From Chryseobacterium sp. JJR-5R (lineage in GTDB: Bacteria > Bacteroidota > Bacteroidia > Flavobacteriales > Weeksellaceae), in assembly GCF_034047335.1 (NCBI RefSeq), contig NZ_CP139137.1:124001-188000 (forward strand): a DNA stretch of 64,000 nt, read 5' to 3'. The notes under the pieces were generated by a model that was given only the letters and a program-made list of their open reading frames with translations, had not been told where the DNA came from and ran no database searches. This document shows positions 1 to 8,047 of the stretch, one piece after another. Each line of letters opens with the position of its first letter. Position 1 is the first letter of the stretch. Made by a program: the position numbers and the translations under genes.

Positions 1-168
1 ATTTTTTCTCAGAATACTCTGAACCTCATCTTTGAAAACATACATCGTTCCGGTCAGAGAGACAATAAAAACAATGATCCCAACGGATAAGCCAAACCAC
101 AGATGCAGTTTGGCAGACCATTTTTTTATAAAAGAAGGTTTCTTTTTATGATGCTTCCTCTTTTTCAT
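1..168 (-). CDS. PepSY-type membrane protein, N-terminal part (runs off window)
   Basis: Only the first 56 codons are present; the gene continues beyond the left edge. The start ATG is at 166-168. The peptide begins with a Lys/Arg/His-rich cytoplasmic stretch (MKKRKHHKKKPS), then a helix of about 20 residues (LHLWFGLSVGIIVFIVSLTG) and the sequence TMYVFKDE. This matches the N-terminus of PepSY-associated transmembrane proteins, in which the helix is followed by a periplasmic PepSY domain. It lies 55 bp behind the TonB-dependent siderophore receptor on the same strand. Receptor-PepSY pairs are common in Flavobacteriia, and some such proteins are thought to act in periplasmic reduction of ferric siderophores. 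That role is inferred from context, since the PepSY domain itself is outside the window. Confidence 0.75.
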   Translation of the reverse strand, partial: MKKRKHHKKKPSFIKKWSAKLHLWFGLSVGIIVFIVSLTGTMYVFKDEVQSILRKN

Positions 169-223
169 TTAAAATAAACTATTCCTGAAGTTTTTCAGGA
201 ATAGCAGTTGTAATTATTGATTT

Positions 224-2407
224 TTAAAACTTGTAAGTAACAGTTCCTAAAGCATTGATAAGCTTTTGCGGGTTTGCCGTTGTGTACCCTATCCAGTAAT
301 GCTGATTGGTAAAGTTGTCTACCTTCACACCGATCCTGAATTTTTTTGCATCGTAAAAAGCATTGGCATTTAATACGAAGTAAGTGGGAAGTGTGAATTT
401 ATCAATATTGCTGGTTACCGGATTTAACTGGTTAAAGATTTTATTTTCACTTGCATAATTTCCCCCGATACCAACTCCGAAACCTTTGAATTTTCCATCC
501 AGAAACTGGTAACTTGCATTAAAATTGGCTAACCAGGGTGATCCTCCTGTGCTTGGTCTTAATCCTGAAGCTACATCTTTTATGTCATTGTAAGCAATAC
601 CTCCGATAAGCGAGAAACCTTTAATCAAATAGGCATTTACTTCCAATTCAACCCCTTTGCTGTGCGTTTCACCGGCCTGGGTCTGAACGGAAGTCCCCGT
701 AGGAGTAAACTGCCCTGTCCCAATCAAAAGGTTCTTTACTTTGATATCATAGTAACTTACCGATGCATTAATTTTCCCGTTGATAAGGTTAGCTTTGAAA
801 CCTCCTTCAAACTGATTGGCTCTTTCAGGATCAGCCAGTGCTATGCTTCCTGCGAAATCCTGCGTATAATATCCGTTACTTTTGAAACTGTTCTGATAGT
901 TTCCGAAAACGGAGAATTTATCCGGAATGATCTGATACACCAAACCTGCTTTGGGAGACCATGCAGATTGATTATACCCTTCAACAACAGACATGAAATA
1001 TTTACCTTCTTTTGCATTATTGCTTTCGTAACGAAGCCCAAAAACGATATTAAGGCCTGTAACAGGTGTGAAGACGTTGGAAATATATCCGCTGTATGTA
1101 TTGATGTCTGCATCACTGTCAAAATTCCCGATATTTGAAGGATTGCCGTAAAGGTTGCCTAATACAGTGCCGTTGAAATCTGAATAATCTGCTCCGTTTG
1201 CAGGAACAGGATTGTTAAAACTGCCTGCACCACTTACCGTTAAATAAATATAACGCGACCTGTCTTTTGTCTTCAGATAATCAAAACCTACTACCGTCCT
1301 GTTTCTCATACCGTTTCCGAAAGTATAATCGAAATTAAAATTCTGCTGAGCCTGGAAATATTTTTTCCGGCTGTCTCTTGTCCCCTGGTCGAACCTTGAA
1401 ACAGTCAATGAATTATCGGTGGCTAAACCAACCGAAAAGTAAGGCCCGAAACCATCCGAGTAACTTGAAGAACTATTGATGTTTGTAGAAGACTTAATGT
1501 TGTCATTGATCTTATAATTGATCTGGCCGAAGATGTTATTTACCCTTGCTGTGGTGTAAAGATCATCCCCGATGTAAGATTCTTTATAATTCAATCCCTT
1601 CTTTTCCAGATCCTTCATATTATCAACTCCTAAAGCCGGTGAAAGATAGAAGAAAAAAGGATCCCCGACAGCTCTTGTATTGAACATTTCATATTCCACA
1701 TTAAACTGCAATCTGTCATTTACATTATATGTTAATGACGGAGTAAAAGCAAAGTATGAGTTTTTTGCATCCGTCTTCTGGAATGTTCCTTCGTTGGTGT
1801 AAGCCGTATTGATTCTGAAAAGTAATTTTTTATCTTTCGTAAGCGGTGCATTTACATCAGCCTGAGCCCTGTAGGTATTATAGCTCCCGCCCATTAAACT
1901 TACCTGGCCTTCGAAGCTGTCAAAAGGTTTTTTTGTAATTCTGTTGATCAGACCTCCATAAGATGCCACGTTACTTCCGTATAAAGTTCCTGAAGGGCCT
2001 TTTAGAACCTCCAGCCTTTCAATGTTGATCGCATCTATTGTCGTGGTAACAGGAGATACCAATCCGTTTCTCAAAGAGTTATTGGAAGGAAATCCTCTTA
2101 ATACGACAAAAGATCCTCCGTCGCCGGCTCTGCTCGTTGCTGTCCACATTTTCTGTAATCCAGTAACGTTTCTGTACGCATCGTCAATCGTGAAAATTGC
2201 CTGATTTTCTAAAATAGTTCTATTGATAGACGAAAAAACCTGTGGGTCTTCGATCGCCTTTAGAGGCATTTTGTTTGAATAGTCACTGTCTTTCTTGATA
2301 TACGTATTAATAATAACTTCTTCGATATTAGCTTTAACAGAATCTTTTTCCTGTGCGAAAGTCAACATAGAACCTAACATAGAGGCACAGATCAGTACAT
2401 TTTTCAT
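224..2407 (-). CDS. TonB-dependent siderophore receptor
   Basis: An outer-membrane receptor of 727 residues that imports ferric siderophores using TonB/ExbBD energy. The chosen start, MKNVLICASMLGSMLTFAQ, is a clean signal peptide ending at FAQ. A longer reading from 2482 would run through a promoter-like box at 2425-2432 and is unlikely. The plug domain shows the usual order: a DAYRNVTGLQ region, VVLRGFPSNN, then IERLEVLKGPSGTLYGS and GGLINRITKKP. The remainder is a 22-strand-type barrel rich in alternating aromatics, ending in VTYKF with a terminal Phe as expected of outer-membrane barrels. No carboxypeptidase-like N-terminal extension and no SusD partner is present, so it is a FhuA/FpvA-like siderophore receptor rather than a SusC protein. 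A PepSY gene follows at 1-168. Iron regulation through Fur is likely but not demonstrated. Confidence 0.9.
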   Translation of the reverse strand: MKNVLICASMLGSMLTFAQEKDSVKANIEEVIINTYIKKDSDYSNKMPLKAIEDPQVFSSINRTILENQAIFTIDDAYRNVTGLQKMWTATSRAGDGGSFVVLRGFPSNNSLRNGLVSPVTTTIDAINIERLEVLKGPSGTLYGSNVASYGGLINRITKKPFDSFEGQVSLMGGSYNTYRAQADVNAPLTKDKKLLFRINTAYTNEGTFQKTDAKNSYFAFTPSLTYNVNDRLQFNVEYEMFNTRAVGDPFFFYLSPALGVDNMKDLEKKGLNYKESYIGDDLYTTARVNNIFGQINYKINDNIKSSTNINSSSSYSDGFGPYFSVGLATDNSLTVSRFDQGTRDSRKKYFQAQQNFNFDYTFGNGMRNRTVVGFDYLKTKDRSRYIYLTVSGAGSFNNPVPANGADYSDFNGTVLGNLYGNPSNIGNFDSDADINTYSGYISNVFTPVTGLNIVFGLRYESNNAKEGKYFMSVVEGYNQSAWSPKAGLVYQIIPDKFSVFGNYQNSFKSNGYYTQDFAGSIALADPERANQFEGGFKANLINGKINASVSYYDIKVKNLLIGTGQFTPTGTSVQTQAGETHSKGVELEVNAYLIKGFSLIGGIAYNDIKDVASGLRPSTGGSPWLANFNASYQFLDGKFKGFGVGIGGNYASENKIFNQLNPVTSNIDKFTLPTYFVLNANAFYDAKKFRIGVKVDNFTNQHYWIGYTTANPQKLINALGTVTYKF

Positions 2408-2424
2408 GAAACGCAAATTTTTTG

Positions 2425-2432
2425 CAAATATA
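2425..2432 (-). promoter_or_regulatory. -7 promoter box for the siderophore receptor
   Basis: On the minus strand the sequence reads TATATTTG, a full match to the Bacteroidota -7 consensus TAnnTTTG. It lies 17 bp before the receptor start codon. No TTG is visible at the usual -33 distance, as is common for regulated promoters. Its position inside the longer possible reading frame supports the start at 2407. Confidence 0.5.
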
Positions 2433-2460
2433 TTGTTTTTAATTATTCTAAATAAATTAG

Positions 2461-2486
2461 TTAATTGATATTTATCATACAATTAA
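2461..2486. promoter_or_regulatory. Inverted repeat upstream of siderophore receptor (possible operator)
   Basis: TTAATTG at 2461-2467 and CAATTAA at 2480-2486 form 7-bp arms around 12 bp. The site lies about 30-55 bp upstream of the -7 box, where an iron-responsive or activator site could sit. The arms are AT-rich, so chance is a real alternative. It does not match a classical Fur box by eye. Confidence 0.25.
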
Positions 2487-2501
2487 TATCCGGTGAATAA
2501 C

Positions 2502-2534
2502 AAAAAACCGCTCCAGGTTGTGCTGGAGCGGTTT
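2502..2534 (-). terminator. Rho-independent terminator of secA
   Basis: A perfect 12-bp stem (AAACCGCTCCAG at 2505-2516 with CTGGAGCGGTTT at 2523-2534) encloses a 6-nt loop. On the minus strand it is followed by a run of six T. It lies just past the secA stop. Confidence 0.9.
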
Positions 2535-2555
2535 ATATGATTAAAATTTTGTTTC

Positions 2556-5500
2556 TTATGCCGGAATTTCACCTTTATACAGGAACGAAATAATTTCTTT
2601 ATTCAGTTTGTCTATCATTTCGCTGAACAGGTGGAAAGATTCCTGCTTGTAAATGACAAGCGGGTCTTTCTGCTCGTACACAGCACCTTGGGAAGATTTT
2701 CTCAGGTCGTCCATTTCACGAAGGTGAAGCTTCCAGTTTTCATCGATGATCGATAAGGTGATGTTCTTTTCAAAATCGTTGATCAGGCTTTCACACTGGG
2801 ATTCGTATGCTTCTTTAAGATCAGTAACAATTGTCATTGTTTTGTGCCCGTCTGTAAACGGAACCTGGATCATTTTAAACATGGATCCCTGGTTCTGGTA
2901 TACATTTTCAATAATCGGGAATGATTTTTCTTTCAGTAAGTTCAGCTTCATCTGATAATCTTCCTGAGCTGCCTTGAACAGGATATTGGTAAGGTCCTGA
3001 ACGGTCTTGTTACCGAAATCATTTTCAGAAACAGGGGAAGCCATGGTGAAGTGTTTGATGACTTCAAATTCAAAATCCTTATAGTTTCCTGTTGCTTTTC
3101 CTTTGGTTACGATAGAATTCGCAACATCGAAAATCATATTCGTAATATCATATTTCAGGTGGTCTCCGAACAGGGCATTCTTTCTTCTCTTGTAGATAAC
3201 GTCACGCTGTTTGTTCATTACGTCATCATATTCCAGAAGCCTTTTTCTGGTTCCGAAGTTATTTTCCTCCACTTTCTTCTGAGCTCTTTCAATCGATTTG
3301 CTGATCATGGAATGCTGAATGACTTCACCTTCCTTGTGGCCCATTCTGTCCATCATTTTTGCAATTCTTTCAGAACCGAAAAGACGCATCAGGTTGTCTT
3401 CCAGGGAAACATAGAACTGTGAGCTTCCCGGATCTCCCTGACGTCCCGCTCTACCTCTCAGCTGTCTGTCAACACGCCTAGAATCATGCCTTTCTGTACC
3501 GATGATGGCTAAACCTCCGGCTTCTTTTACTTCTTTGGTCAGCTTGATATCCGTACCACGGCCCGCCATGTTGGTAGCAATGGTTACCACGCCCGGCTGT
3601 CCGGCTCCTGCCACAATTTCCGCTTCCTTTTTGTGGAGTTTCGCGTTCAGTACCTGGTGTGGGATTTTTCTTAACTGTAATGCTTTTGATAATAACTGAG
3701 AGATTTCAACAGATGTTGTACCTACCAGTACAGGTCTCCTTGCAGCTGTTAATTTTTCAATTTCTTCAATTACCGCGTTATATTTTTCTCTGTTGGTTTT
3801 AAAAACCAAATCCTGCTTGTCGTCTCTTAAAATTACACGGTTGGTCGGGATTACCACAACATCCAGTTTGTAGATCTCCCAAAGTTCGCCGGCCTCCGTT
3901 TCGGCAGTACCGGTCATCCCCGCAAGTTTGTTGTACATACGGAAATAGTTCTGGAGCGTTACCGTTGCAAACGTCTGCGTTGCCGCTTCGATTTTCACGT
4001 TTTCTTTCGCTTCGATTGCCTGGTGGAGACCGTCTGAATATCGTCTGCCTTCCATAATACGGCCGGTCTGTTCATCAACGATTTTCACTTCGCCGTCAAT
4101 AACCACATATTCATCATCTTTTTCAAATAATGTATAAGCCTTCAGCAGCTGGCTCATGGTGTGAACCCTCTCGGATTTTTCGGCAAAGTCGGCAAAAAGC
4201 TGTTCTTTAGCTTCAAATTCTTCTTCCTTAGATAAATTTTTAGCTTCAACTTCTGCTATTTCTGTCCCGATATCCGGAAGAACGAAGAAATTGTTGTCTT
4301 CATTTCCCTGGGACATATATTCAACCCCTTTATCTGTAAGGTCTACCTGGTTGTTTTTTTCTTCAATGACGAAATAGAGGTCTTTGTCTACAATCGGCAT
4401 ATCACGGTTGTTGTCCTGCATATACTGTGCTTCGGTTTTCTGAAGCAATGCACGGTTTCCGCTCTCTGACAAAAATTTAATCAGCTGTCTGTTTTTAGGA
4501 AGGCCTCTGTATGCCTGAAGCAGTTTGAACCCTCCTTCTTTATTCTTTCCTGCAGCAATCAATTTTTTAGCTTCGTTGAAAATGGCAGAAACGGTTTTTC
4601 TCTGTACCTCAACAATCCTGTCGATGGAAGGCTTAAGAACATCGAATTCCTGCCGGTCTCCCTGAGGAACCGGCCCGGAAATAATCAACGGGGTCCTGGC
4701 GTCATCCACCAATACGGAATCGACCTCATCCACGATGGCAAAGTTCAGTTCTCTCTGTACTAGTTCGGAAGGTGAGGTCACCATATTATCCCTCAGGTAA
4801 TCGAACCCGAATTCATTGTTGGTTCCATAGGTAATATCTGAATTGTACGCGCTTCTTCTTCCGTCTGAATTCGGCTGGTGGTTATCGATACAGTCAATGG
4901 ACATACCGTGGAACTGGTACAAGGGTCCCATCCATGCGGAGTCCCTTTTTGCCAGATAGTCGTTTACCGTTACTACGTGGACGCCTCTTCCCGGAAGTGC
5001 ATTCAGGAAAATGGGTAAGGTACCCACTAAGGTTTTACCTTCACCGGTTGCCATTTCAGCAATTTTACCGCTGTGAAGGATCACTCCTCCGATAAACTGT
5101 ACATCATAATGCACCATATCCCATACTACCGGCGTTCCGGCAGCATTCCATGAGTTTTTCCAGATGGCAGTATCTCCCTGGATTTCAATGAAGTCTTTTC
5201 CGGCAGCGGCCAGTTTTCTGTCCCAGTCGCTTGCCTTAATGCGGATTTCTCCGTTTTGTGCCCATCTTCTTGCCGTTTCCTTTACCAAAGCGAAAACTTC
5301 AGGAAGGATCTGAAGAAGGACTTTTTCTTCAACTTCATATGATTCTTTTTTAAGAGATTCAATTTTAGAGAAAAGCGCTTCTTTTTCGTCAACGTTTTCT
5401 GAATTTTTTATCTGCTCCTGGATCTGTTCTATCTGAGCTGTGATTTTACCGGTTGCAGATTTGATATTTTCTTTAAACTCAGCAGTCTTCTCTCTCAAAC

Positions 5501-5630
5501 CGTCATCAGACAATTGCTGGATATCAGGTTCAACAGCTTTGATTTTTGTTACAACTTTTTTTACTTCTTTTAGGTCCTGCGCTTTCTTGTCTCCCAAAAA
5601 CCCTTTTAGAACTTTGTTTAAAAAACTCAT
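2556..5630 (-). CDS. secA: Preprotein translocase ATPase SecA
   Basis: The motor ATPase of Sec protein export, which pushes unfolded preproteins through SecYEG. At 1024 residues it is longer than E. coli SecA (901), as usual in Bacteroidota. The Walker A motif is GEGKT near residues 196-200, the Walker B/DEVD motif is near 301-304 ([20 protein letters not shown]), and the helicase C-terminal lobe carries [11 protein letters not shown] and [14 protein letters not shown] with the arginine fingers. Residues about 55-100 form a charged coiled-coil-like insertion before the nucleotide-binding domain that E. coli SecA lacks. The protein ends FLYKGEIPA, with no CxCxSG...CH/C zinc motif for SecB binding. 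The start [13 protein letters not shown] is the normal SecA N-terminus. It stands alone, with its own terminator downstream. Confidence 0.98.
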   Translation of the reverse strand: MSFLNKVLKGFLGDKKAQDLKEVKKVVTKIKAVEPDIQQLSDDGLREKTAEFKENIKSATGKITAQIEQIQEQIKNSENVDEKEALFSKIESLKKESYEVEEKVLLQILPEVFALVKETARRWAQNGEIRIKASDWDRKLAAAGKDFIEIQGDTAIWKNSWNAAGTPVVWDMVHYDVQFIGGVILHSGKIAEMATGEGKTLVGTLPIFLNALPGRGVHVVTVNDYLAKRDSAWMGPLYQFHGMSIDCIDNHQPNSDGRRSAYNSDITYGTNNEFGFDYLRDNMVTSPSELVQRELNFAIVDEVDSVLVDDARTPLIISGPVPQGDRQEFDVLKPSIDRIVEVQRKTVSAIFNEAKKLIAAGKNKEGGFKLLQAYRGLPKNRQLIKFLSESGNRALLQKTEAQYMQDNNRDMPIVDKDLYFVIEEKNNQVDLTDKGVEYMSQGNEDNNFFVLPDIGTEIAEVEAKNLSKEEEFEAKEQLFADFAEKSERVHTMSQLLKAYTLFEKDDEYVVIDGEVKIVDEQTGRIMEGRRYSDGLHQAIEAKENVKIEAATQTFATVTLQNYFRMYNKLAGMTGTAETEAGELWEIYKLDVVVIPTNRVILRDDKQDLVFKTNREKYNAVIEEIEKLTAARRPVLVGTTSVEISQLLSKALQLRKIPHQVLNAKLHKKEAEIVAGAGQPGVVTIATNMAGRGTDIKLTKEVKEAGGLAIIGTERHDSRRVDRQLRGRAGRQGDPGSSQFYVSLEDNLMRLFGSERIAKMMDRMGHKEGEVIQHSMISKSIERAQKKVEENNFGTRKRLLEYDDVMNKQRDVIYKRRKNALFGDHLKYDITNMIFDVANSIVTKGKATGNYKDFEFEVIKHFTMASPVSENDFGNKTVQDLTNILFKAAQEDYQMKLNLLKEKSFPIIENVYQNQGSMFKMIQVPFTDGHKTMTIVTDLKEAYESQCESLINDFEKNITLSIIDENWKLHLREMDDLRKSSQGAVYEQKDPLVIYKQESFHLFSEMIDKLNKEIISFLYKGEIPA

Positions 5631-5713
5631 AAATTTTTTGCTTTATGCTTAAAATGGTATCCTTTAAGCGTTTTTAATAACACTTATCGTGTAAATTTGA
5701 TATGTGAAAAGGG

Positions 5714-5742
5714 CAAAAAAGCTCTAAGCGAGGCTTAAAGCT
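5714..5742 (-). terminator. Terminator of the DUF2795 gene
   Basis: The minus-strand stem AGCTTTAAGC/GCTTAGAGCT (one U-G wobble, 3-nt loop) is followed by six T (5714-5720). It sits 13 bp past the stop of the small gene at 5755 and separates it from secA. Confidence 0.7.
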
Positions 5743-5754
5743 TATTGCTTCCCA

Positions 5755-5976
5755 TTAATATTCGTCTTCGTTCCAAAGATAATCTTCGTCCGTAGGATAA
5801 TCACTCCAGATCTCATCGATCGCATCATAGATTTCCCCTTCATCTTCAATTGCCTGAAGATTTTCTACTACTTCCATCGGTGCACCAGTTCGGATTGCAT
5901 AGTCGATAAGCTCTGCCTTAGTCATTGGCCATGGTGCGTCACTTAAATATGAAGCTAATTCTAATGTCCAGTACAT
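5755..5976 (-). CDS. Small DUF2795-family protein
   Basis: A 73-residue soluble, very acidic protein. The N-terminal half (MYWTLELASYLSDAPWPMTKAELIDYAIRTGAPMEVVENL) matches the DUF2795 fold, a short helical domain that is widespread in bacteria and of unknown role. The C-terminal tail is Asp/Glu/Tyr-rich (DYPTDEDYLWNEDEY). There are no signal peptide, membrane segments or catalytic motifs. A -7 box lies 17 bp before the start, and a terminator follows, so it forms a monocistronic unit. The family is recognised; the function is unknown. Confidence 0.8.
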   Translation of the reverse strand: MYWTLELASYLSDAPWPMTKAELIDYAIRTGAPMEVVENLQAIEDEGEIYDAIDEIWSDYPTDEDYLWNEDEY

Positions 5977-5992
5977 AATTTTCTAATTTTTG

Positions 5993-6000
5993 CAAAAGTA
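5993..6000 (-). promoter_or_regulatory. -7 promoter box of the DUF2795 gene
   Basis: TACTTTTG on the minus strand matches TAnnTTTG and lies 17 bp upstream of the ATG at 5976. No clear -33 TTG was found. Confidence 0.4.
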
Positions 6001-6115
6001 TAAAAATAGCTTATATTATACGCTTTTTTATACCTGATTTTCAATTCTTTTTATTAATTTTTACTCATTGTCTTTCGGAGCTGCTGTTACAGCCCTGAAG
6101 GCCACCTGATTGTTG

Positions 6116-7138
6116 TCATTTTCTCAAAAACCATTCCACAAATTTTTTTATGCCATTTTGGAAGTTTGTGTCAGGTTTGTAGCCGATTAGTGTCCTGGCT
6201 TTGGTAATATCGGCATTGGTTTTCTGTACATCTCCGGGCTGCATTGGCAGATTTTTTCTGATGGCAGATTTTCCCAGCGCATTTTCTATGGACGATACCA
6301 TGGTGTTCAGTGTGACAACCTGATTTTCCCCGAGATTCAGGATTTCATAGACCTGTAGATTCCTTTCCAGATATATGATGGATTTTGTAATCCCGTCAAT
6401 AATATCATCAATATAGGTGTAATCCCTTGCCGTCGTCCCGTCGCCGTAAAATGGGATTTCCTGGTTTTCCGAAATTAATTCAGTGAATTTATGAATGGCC
6501 AGATCCGGCCTCTGCCTCGGTCCGTACACGGTGAAAAAACGCAGCTGGATCATATCCATATCATATAAATGGTGATAGACGTGGCCTAAAATTTCACCGC
6601 ATCTCTTTGTTGCAGCGTACGGGGAAATAGGATGGTCTACCGCATCGGTTTCAGAAAAAGGGATCTTCCGGTTGTTTCCGTAAACACTCGAAGAGGAAGC
6701 ACATACAAATTTTTTAATCTGAAAATCTTTGCCCAGCTCCCACAGGTTCTGGGTTCCGCGGATATTGACTTCCTCATAATCCAGCGGCCTTTCTATAGAA
6801 GGCCTTACACCTGCAAGTGCTGCCAGGTGGATAATTAAATCAATTTTATGGGTTTTAAATATCTCTTCAAGCCCCTTTTTATCACGGATATCCTGGTAAT
6901 ACAGGCAGAATGAGTCAGATTCTGTAAGCGAAACCAGTTCCCGGATATCTTTTTCCTTTTCAGAAAATTCAAAATCCGAAAAGCGCTGAACAGAATCTAA
7001 TGTATTTTTAATTTTTATGCGATAATCATAGAAATCATCAAAATTATCAATACTGATGACAGAATGTCCTTTTTTCAGCAATTGTTCAACTAAGTGGGAA
7101 CCAATAAAACCGCTTCCGCCGGTGACAAGATATTTCAT
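6116..7138 (-). CDS. NAD-dependent nucleotide-sugar epimerase (UDP-glucuronate 4-epimerase type)
   Basis: A 340-residue extended short-chain dehydrogenase. The Rossmann motif TGGSGFIG is at 6-13, the catalytic Tyr174 and Lys178 are in SPYAATK, and an upstream Ser-rich strand (CASSSSVYG) supplies the active-site serine. The motif DNFDDFYDYRIK after the second strand and RFFTVYGPRQRPDLAI are typical of UDP-glucuronate 4-epimerases (LspL/CapI type), which convert UDP-GlcA to UDP-GalA for surface polysaccharide. UDP-glucose 4-epimerase or a dehydratase cannot be fully excluded. No glycosyltransferases are adjacent, so it probably serves polysaccharide synthesis encoded elsewhere. It is divergent from the DUF2797 gene, with promoter boxes between them. 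Confidence 0.85.
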   Translation of the reverse strand: MKYLVTGGSGFIGSHLVEQLLKKGHSVISIDNFDDFYDYRIKIKNTLDSVQRFSDFEFSEKEKDIRELVSLTESDSFCLYYQDIRDKKGLEEIFKTHKIDLIIHLAALAGVRPSIERPLDYEEVNIRGTQNLWELGKDFQIKKFVCASSSSVYGNNRKIPFSETDAVDHPISPYAATKRCGEILGHVYHHLYDMDMIQLRFFTVYGPRQRPDLAIHKFTELISENQEIPFYGDGTTARDYTYIDDIIDGITKSIIYLERNLQVYEILNLGENQVVTLNTMVSSIENALGKSAIRKNLPMQPGDVQKTNADITKARTLIGYKPDTNFQNGIKKFVEWFLRK

Positions 7139-7157
7139 CCGTATGTTTTTCTTCCCA

Positions 7158-7165
7158 CAAAAATA
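7158..7165 (-). promoter_or_regulatory. -7 promoter box of the epimerase gene
   Basis: The minus strand reads TATTTTTG, matching TAnnTTTG, 20 bp before the ATG at 7138. It lies in the 89-bp divergent region shared with the gene at 7228, which has a weaker TAAATTTA on the plus strand. Confidence 0.4.
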
Positions 7166-7227
7166 TAAATTTACTTCGTGAAAAATATAATCTGTAAATT
7201 TACTTAAAAAAGTAATATAAAATTAAT

Positions 7228-8019
7228 ATGCAGTTTCAGGGACAAATTTTAAAAATGACATGCTTCAATGATGAGCCGATCCAGTATTATCTTAACCTTT
7301 CAGGGGATCTGATCCATATGAATGAGCTGTTCGGGAAAGACCTCACAATAAAGCATACCGGATTCCAGTGTGTAAACTGCCAGCAGGACAGGCCGGTCTA
7401 CAGGATGGGGTTCTGCAAAAACTGTTTTTTCGAAAGTCCTTATGCAAGCGGTACGATCATCCGTCCCGAACTCTCCACGGCACATCTCGGAATTGCAGAA
7501 CGTGACCTGGAAGTGGAAAAACACATTCAATTGCAGCCGCATACCGTTTATCTGGCCTATACGGGGGAAGTGAAAGTAGGCGTTACCAGAAATACGCAGA
7601 TCCCTACACGGTGGATTGATCAGGGCGCGACTTTTGCTCTGCCTATCGCGAGAACGGAAAACCGGTATGAAGCAGGCATGATAGAAGTGGCTCTTAAACA
7701 GTATGTTCCTGATAAAACAAGCTGGAAGAAAATGCTTAAGGATGATCTGGAAGACGATGTAGACCTGGCGGATTTTCAACAGAAAATAAGGGAATATTTT
7801 CCTGAAGATTTCCGGAAATTCTACAGTGAAGGCGAAAATCTCTGGAAATTTGACTATCCTTTTGAGAAACCTGAAAAAGTAACATCATTTACCCTGGATA
7901 AGAGGCCTGAATTTACAGGAAAACTGATCGGAATCAAAGGACAGTATCTTAGCTTCGACGGCGGGGAATTTATCAATGTAAGAGGACATGAAGGTTATGT
8001 AATTGAATTGACAATATAA
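7228..8019 (+). CDS. DUF2797 domain protein with a Cys4 cluster
   Basis: A 263-residue soluble protein recognised as DUF2797, a family of unknown function. Cysteines 48 and 51 (CVNC) and 63 and 66 (CKNC) form a probable zinc ribbon. The later segment HTVYLAYTGEVKVGVTRNTQIPTRWIDQGA resembles a GIY-YIG-like core (Y...Y.G.VKVG.T), consistent with a proposed relation of the family to GIY-YIG proteins; no nuclease activity is claimed. It ends 28 bp before the AsmA-like gene, so the two may be cotranscribed. Confidence 0.85.
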   Translation: MQFQGQILKMTCFNDEPIQYYLNLSGDLIHMNELFGKDLTIKHTGFQCVNCQQDRPVYRMGFCKNCFFESPYASGTIIRPELSTAHLGIAERDLEVEKHIQLQPHTVYLAYTGEVKVGVTRNTQIPTRWIDQGATFALPIARTENRYEAGMIEVALKQYVPDKTSWKKMLKDDLEDDVDLADFQQKIREYFPEDFRKFYSEGENLWKFDYPFEKPEKVTSFTLDKRPEFTGKLIGIKGQYLSFDGGEFINVRGHEGYVIELTI

Positions 8020-8047
8020 ACTGACGTATTAATATCAAATCACAAGG

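Noticed and set aside
662..1138. 158-codon plus-strand open frame inside the siderophore receptor gene
   Set aside because: Antisense shadow of a well-supported gene; no domain-like sequence and no promoter.
7300..7779. 159-codon minus-strand frame opposite the DUF2797 gene
   Set aside because: Complementary strand of a real gene; residue use is erratic (Cys/His/Phe-rich).
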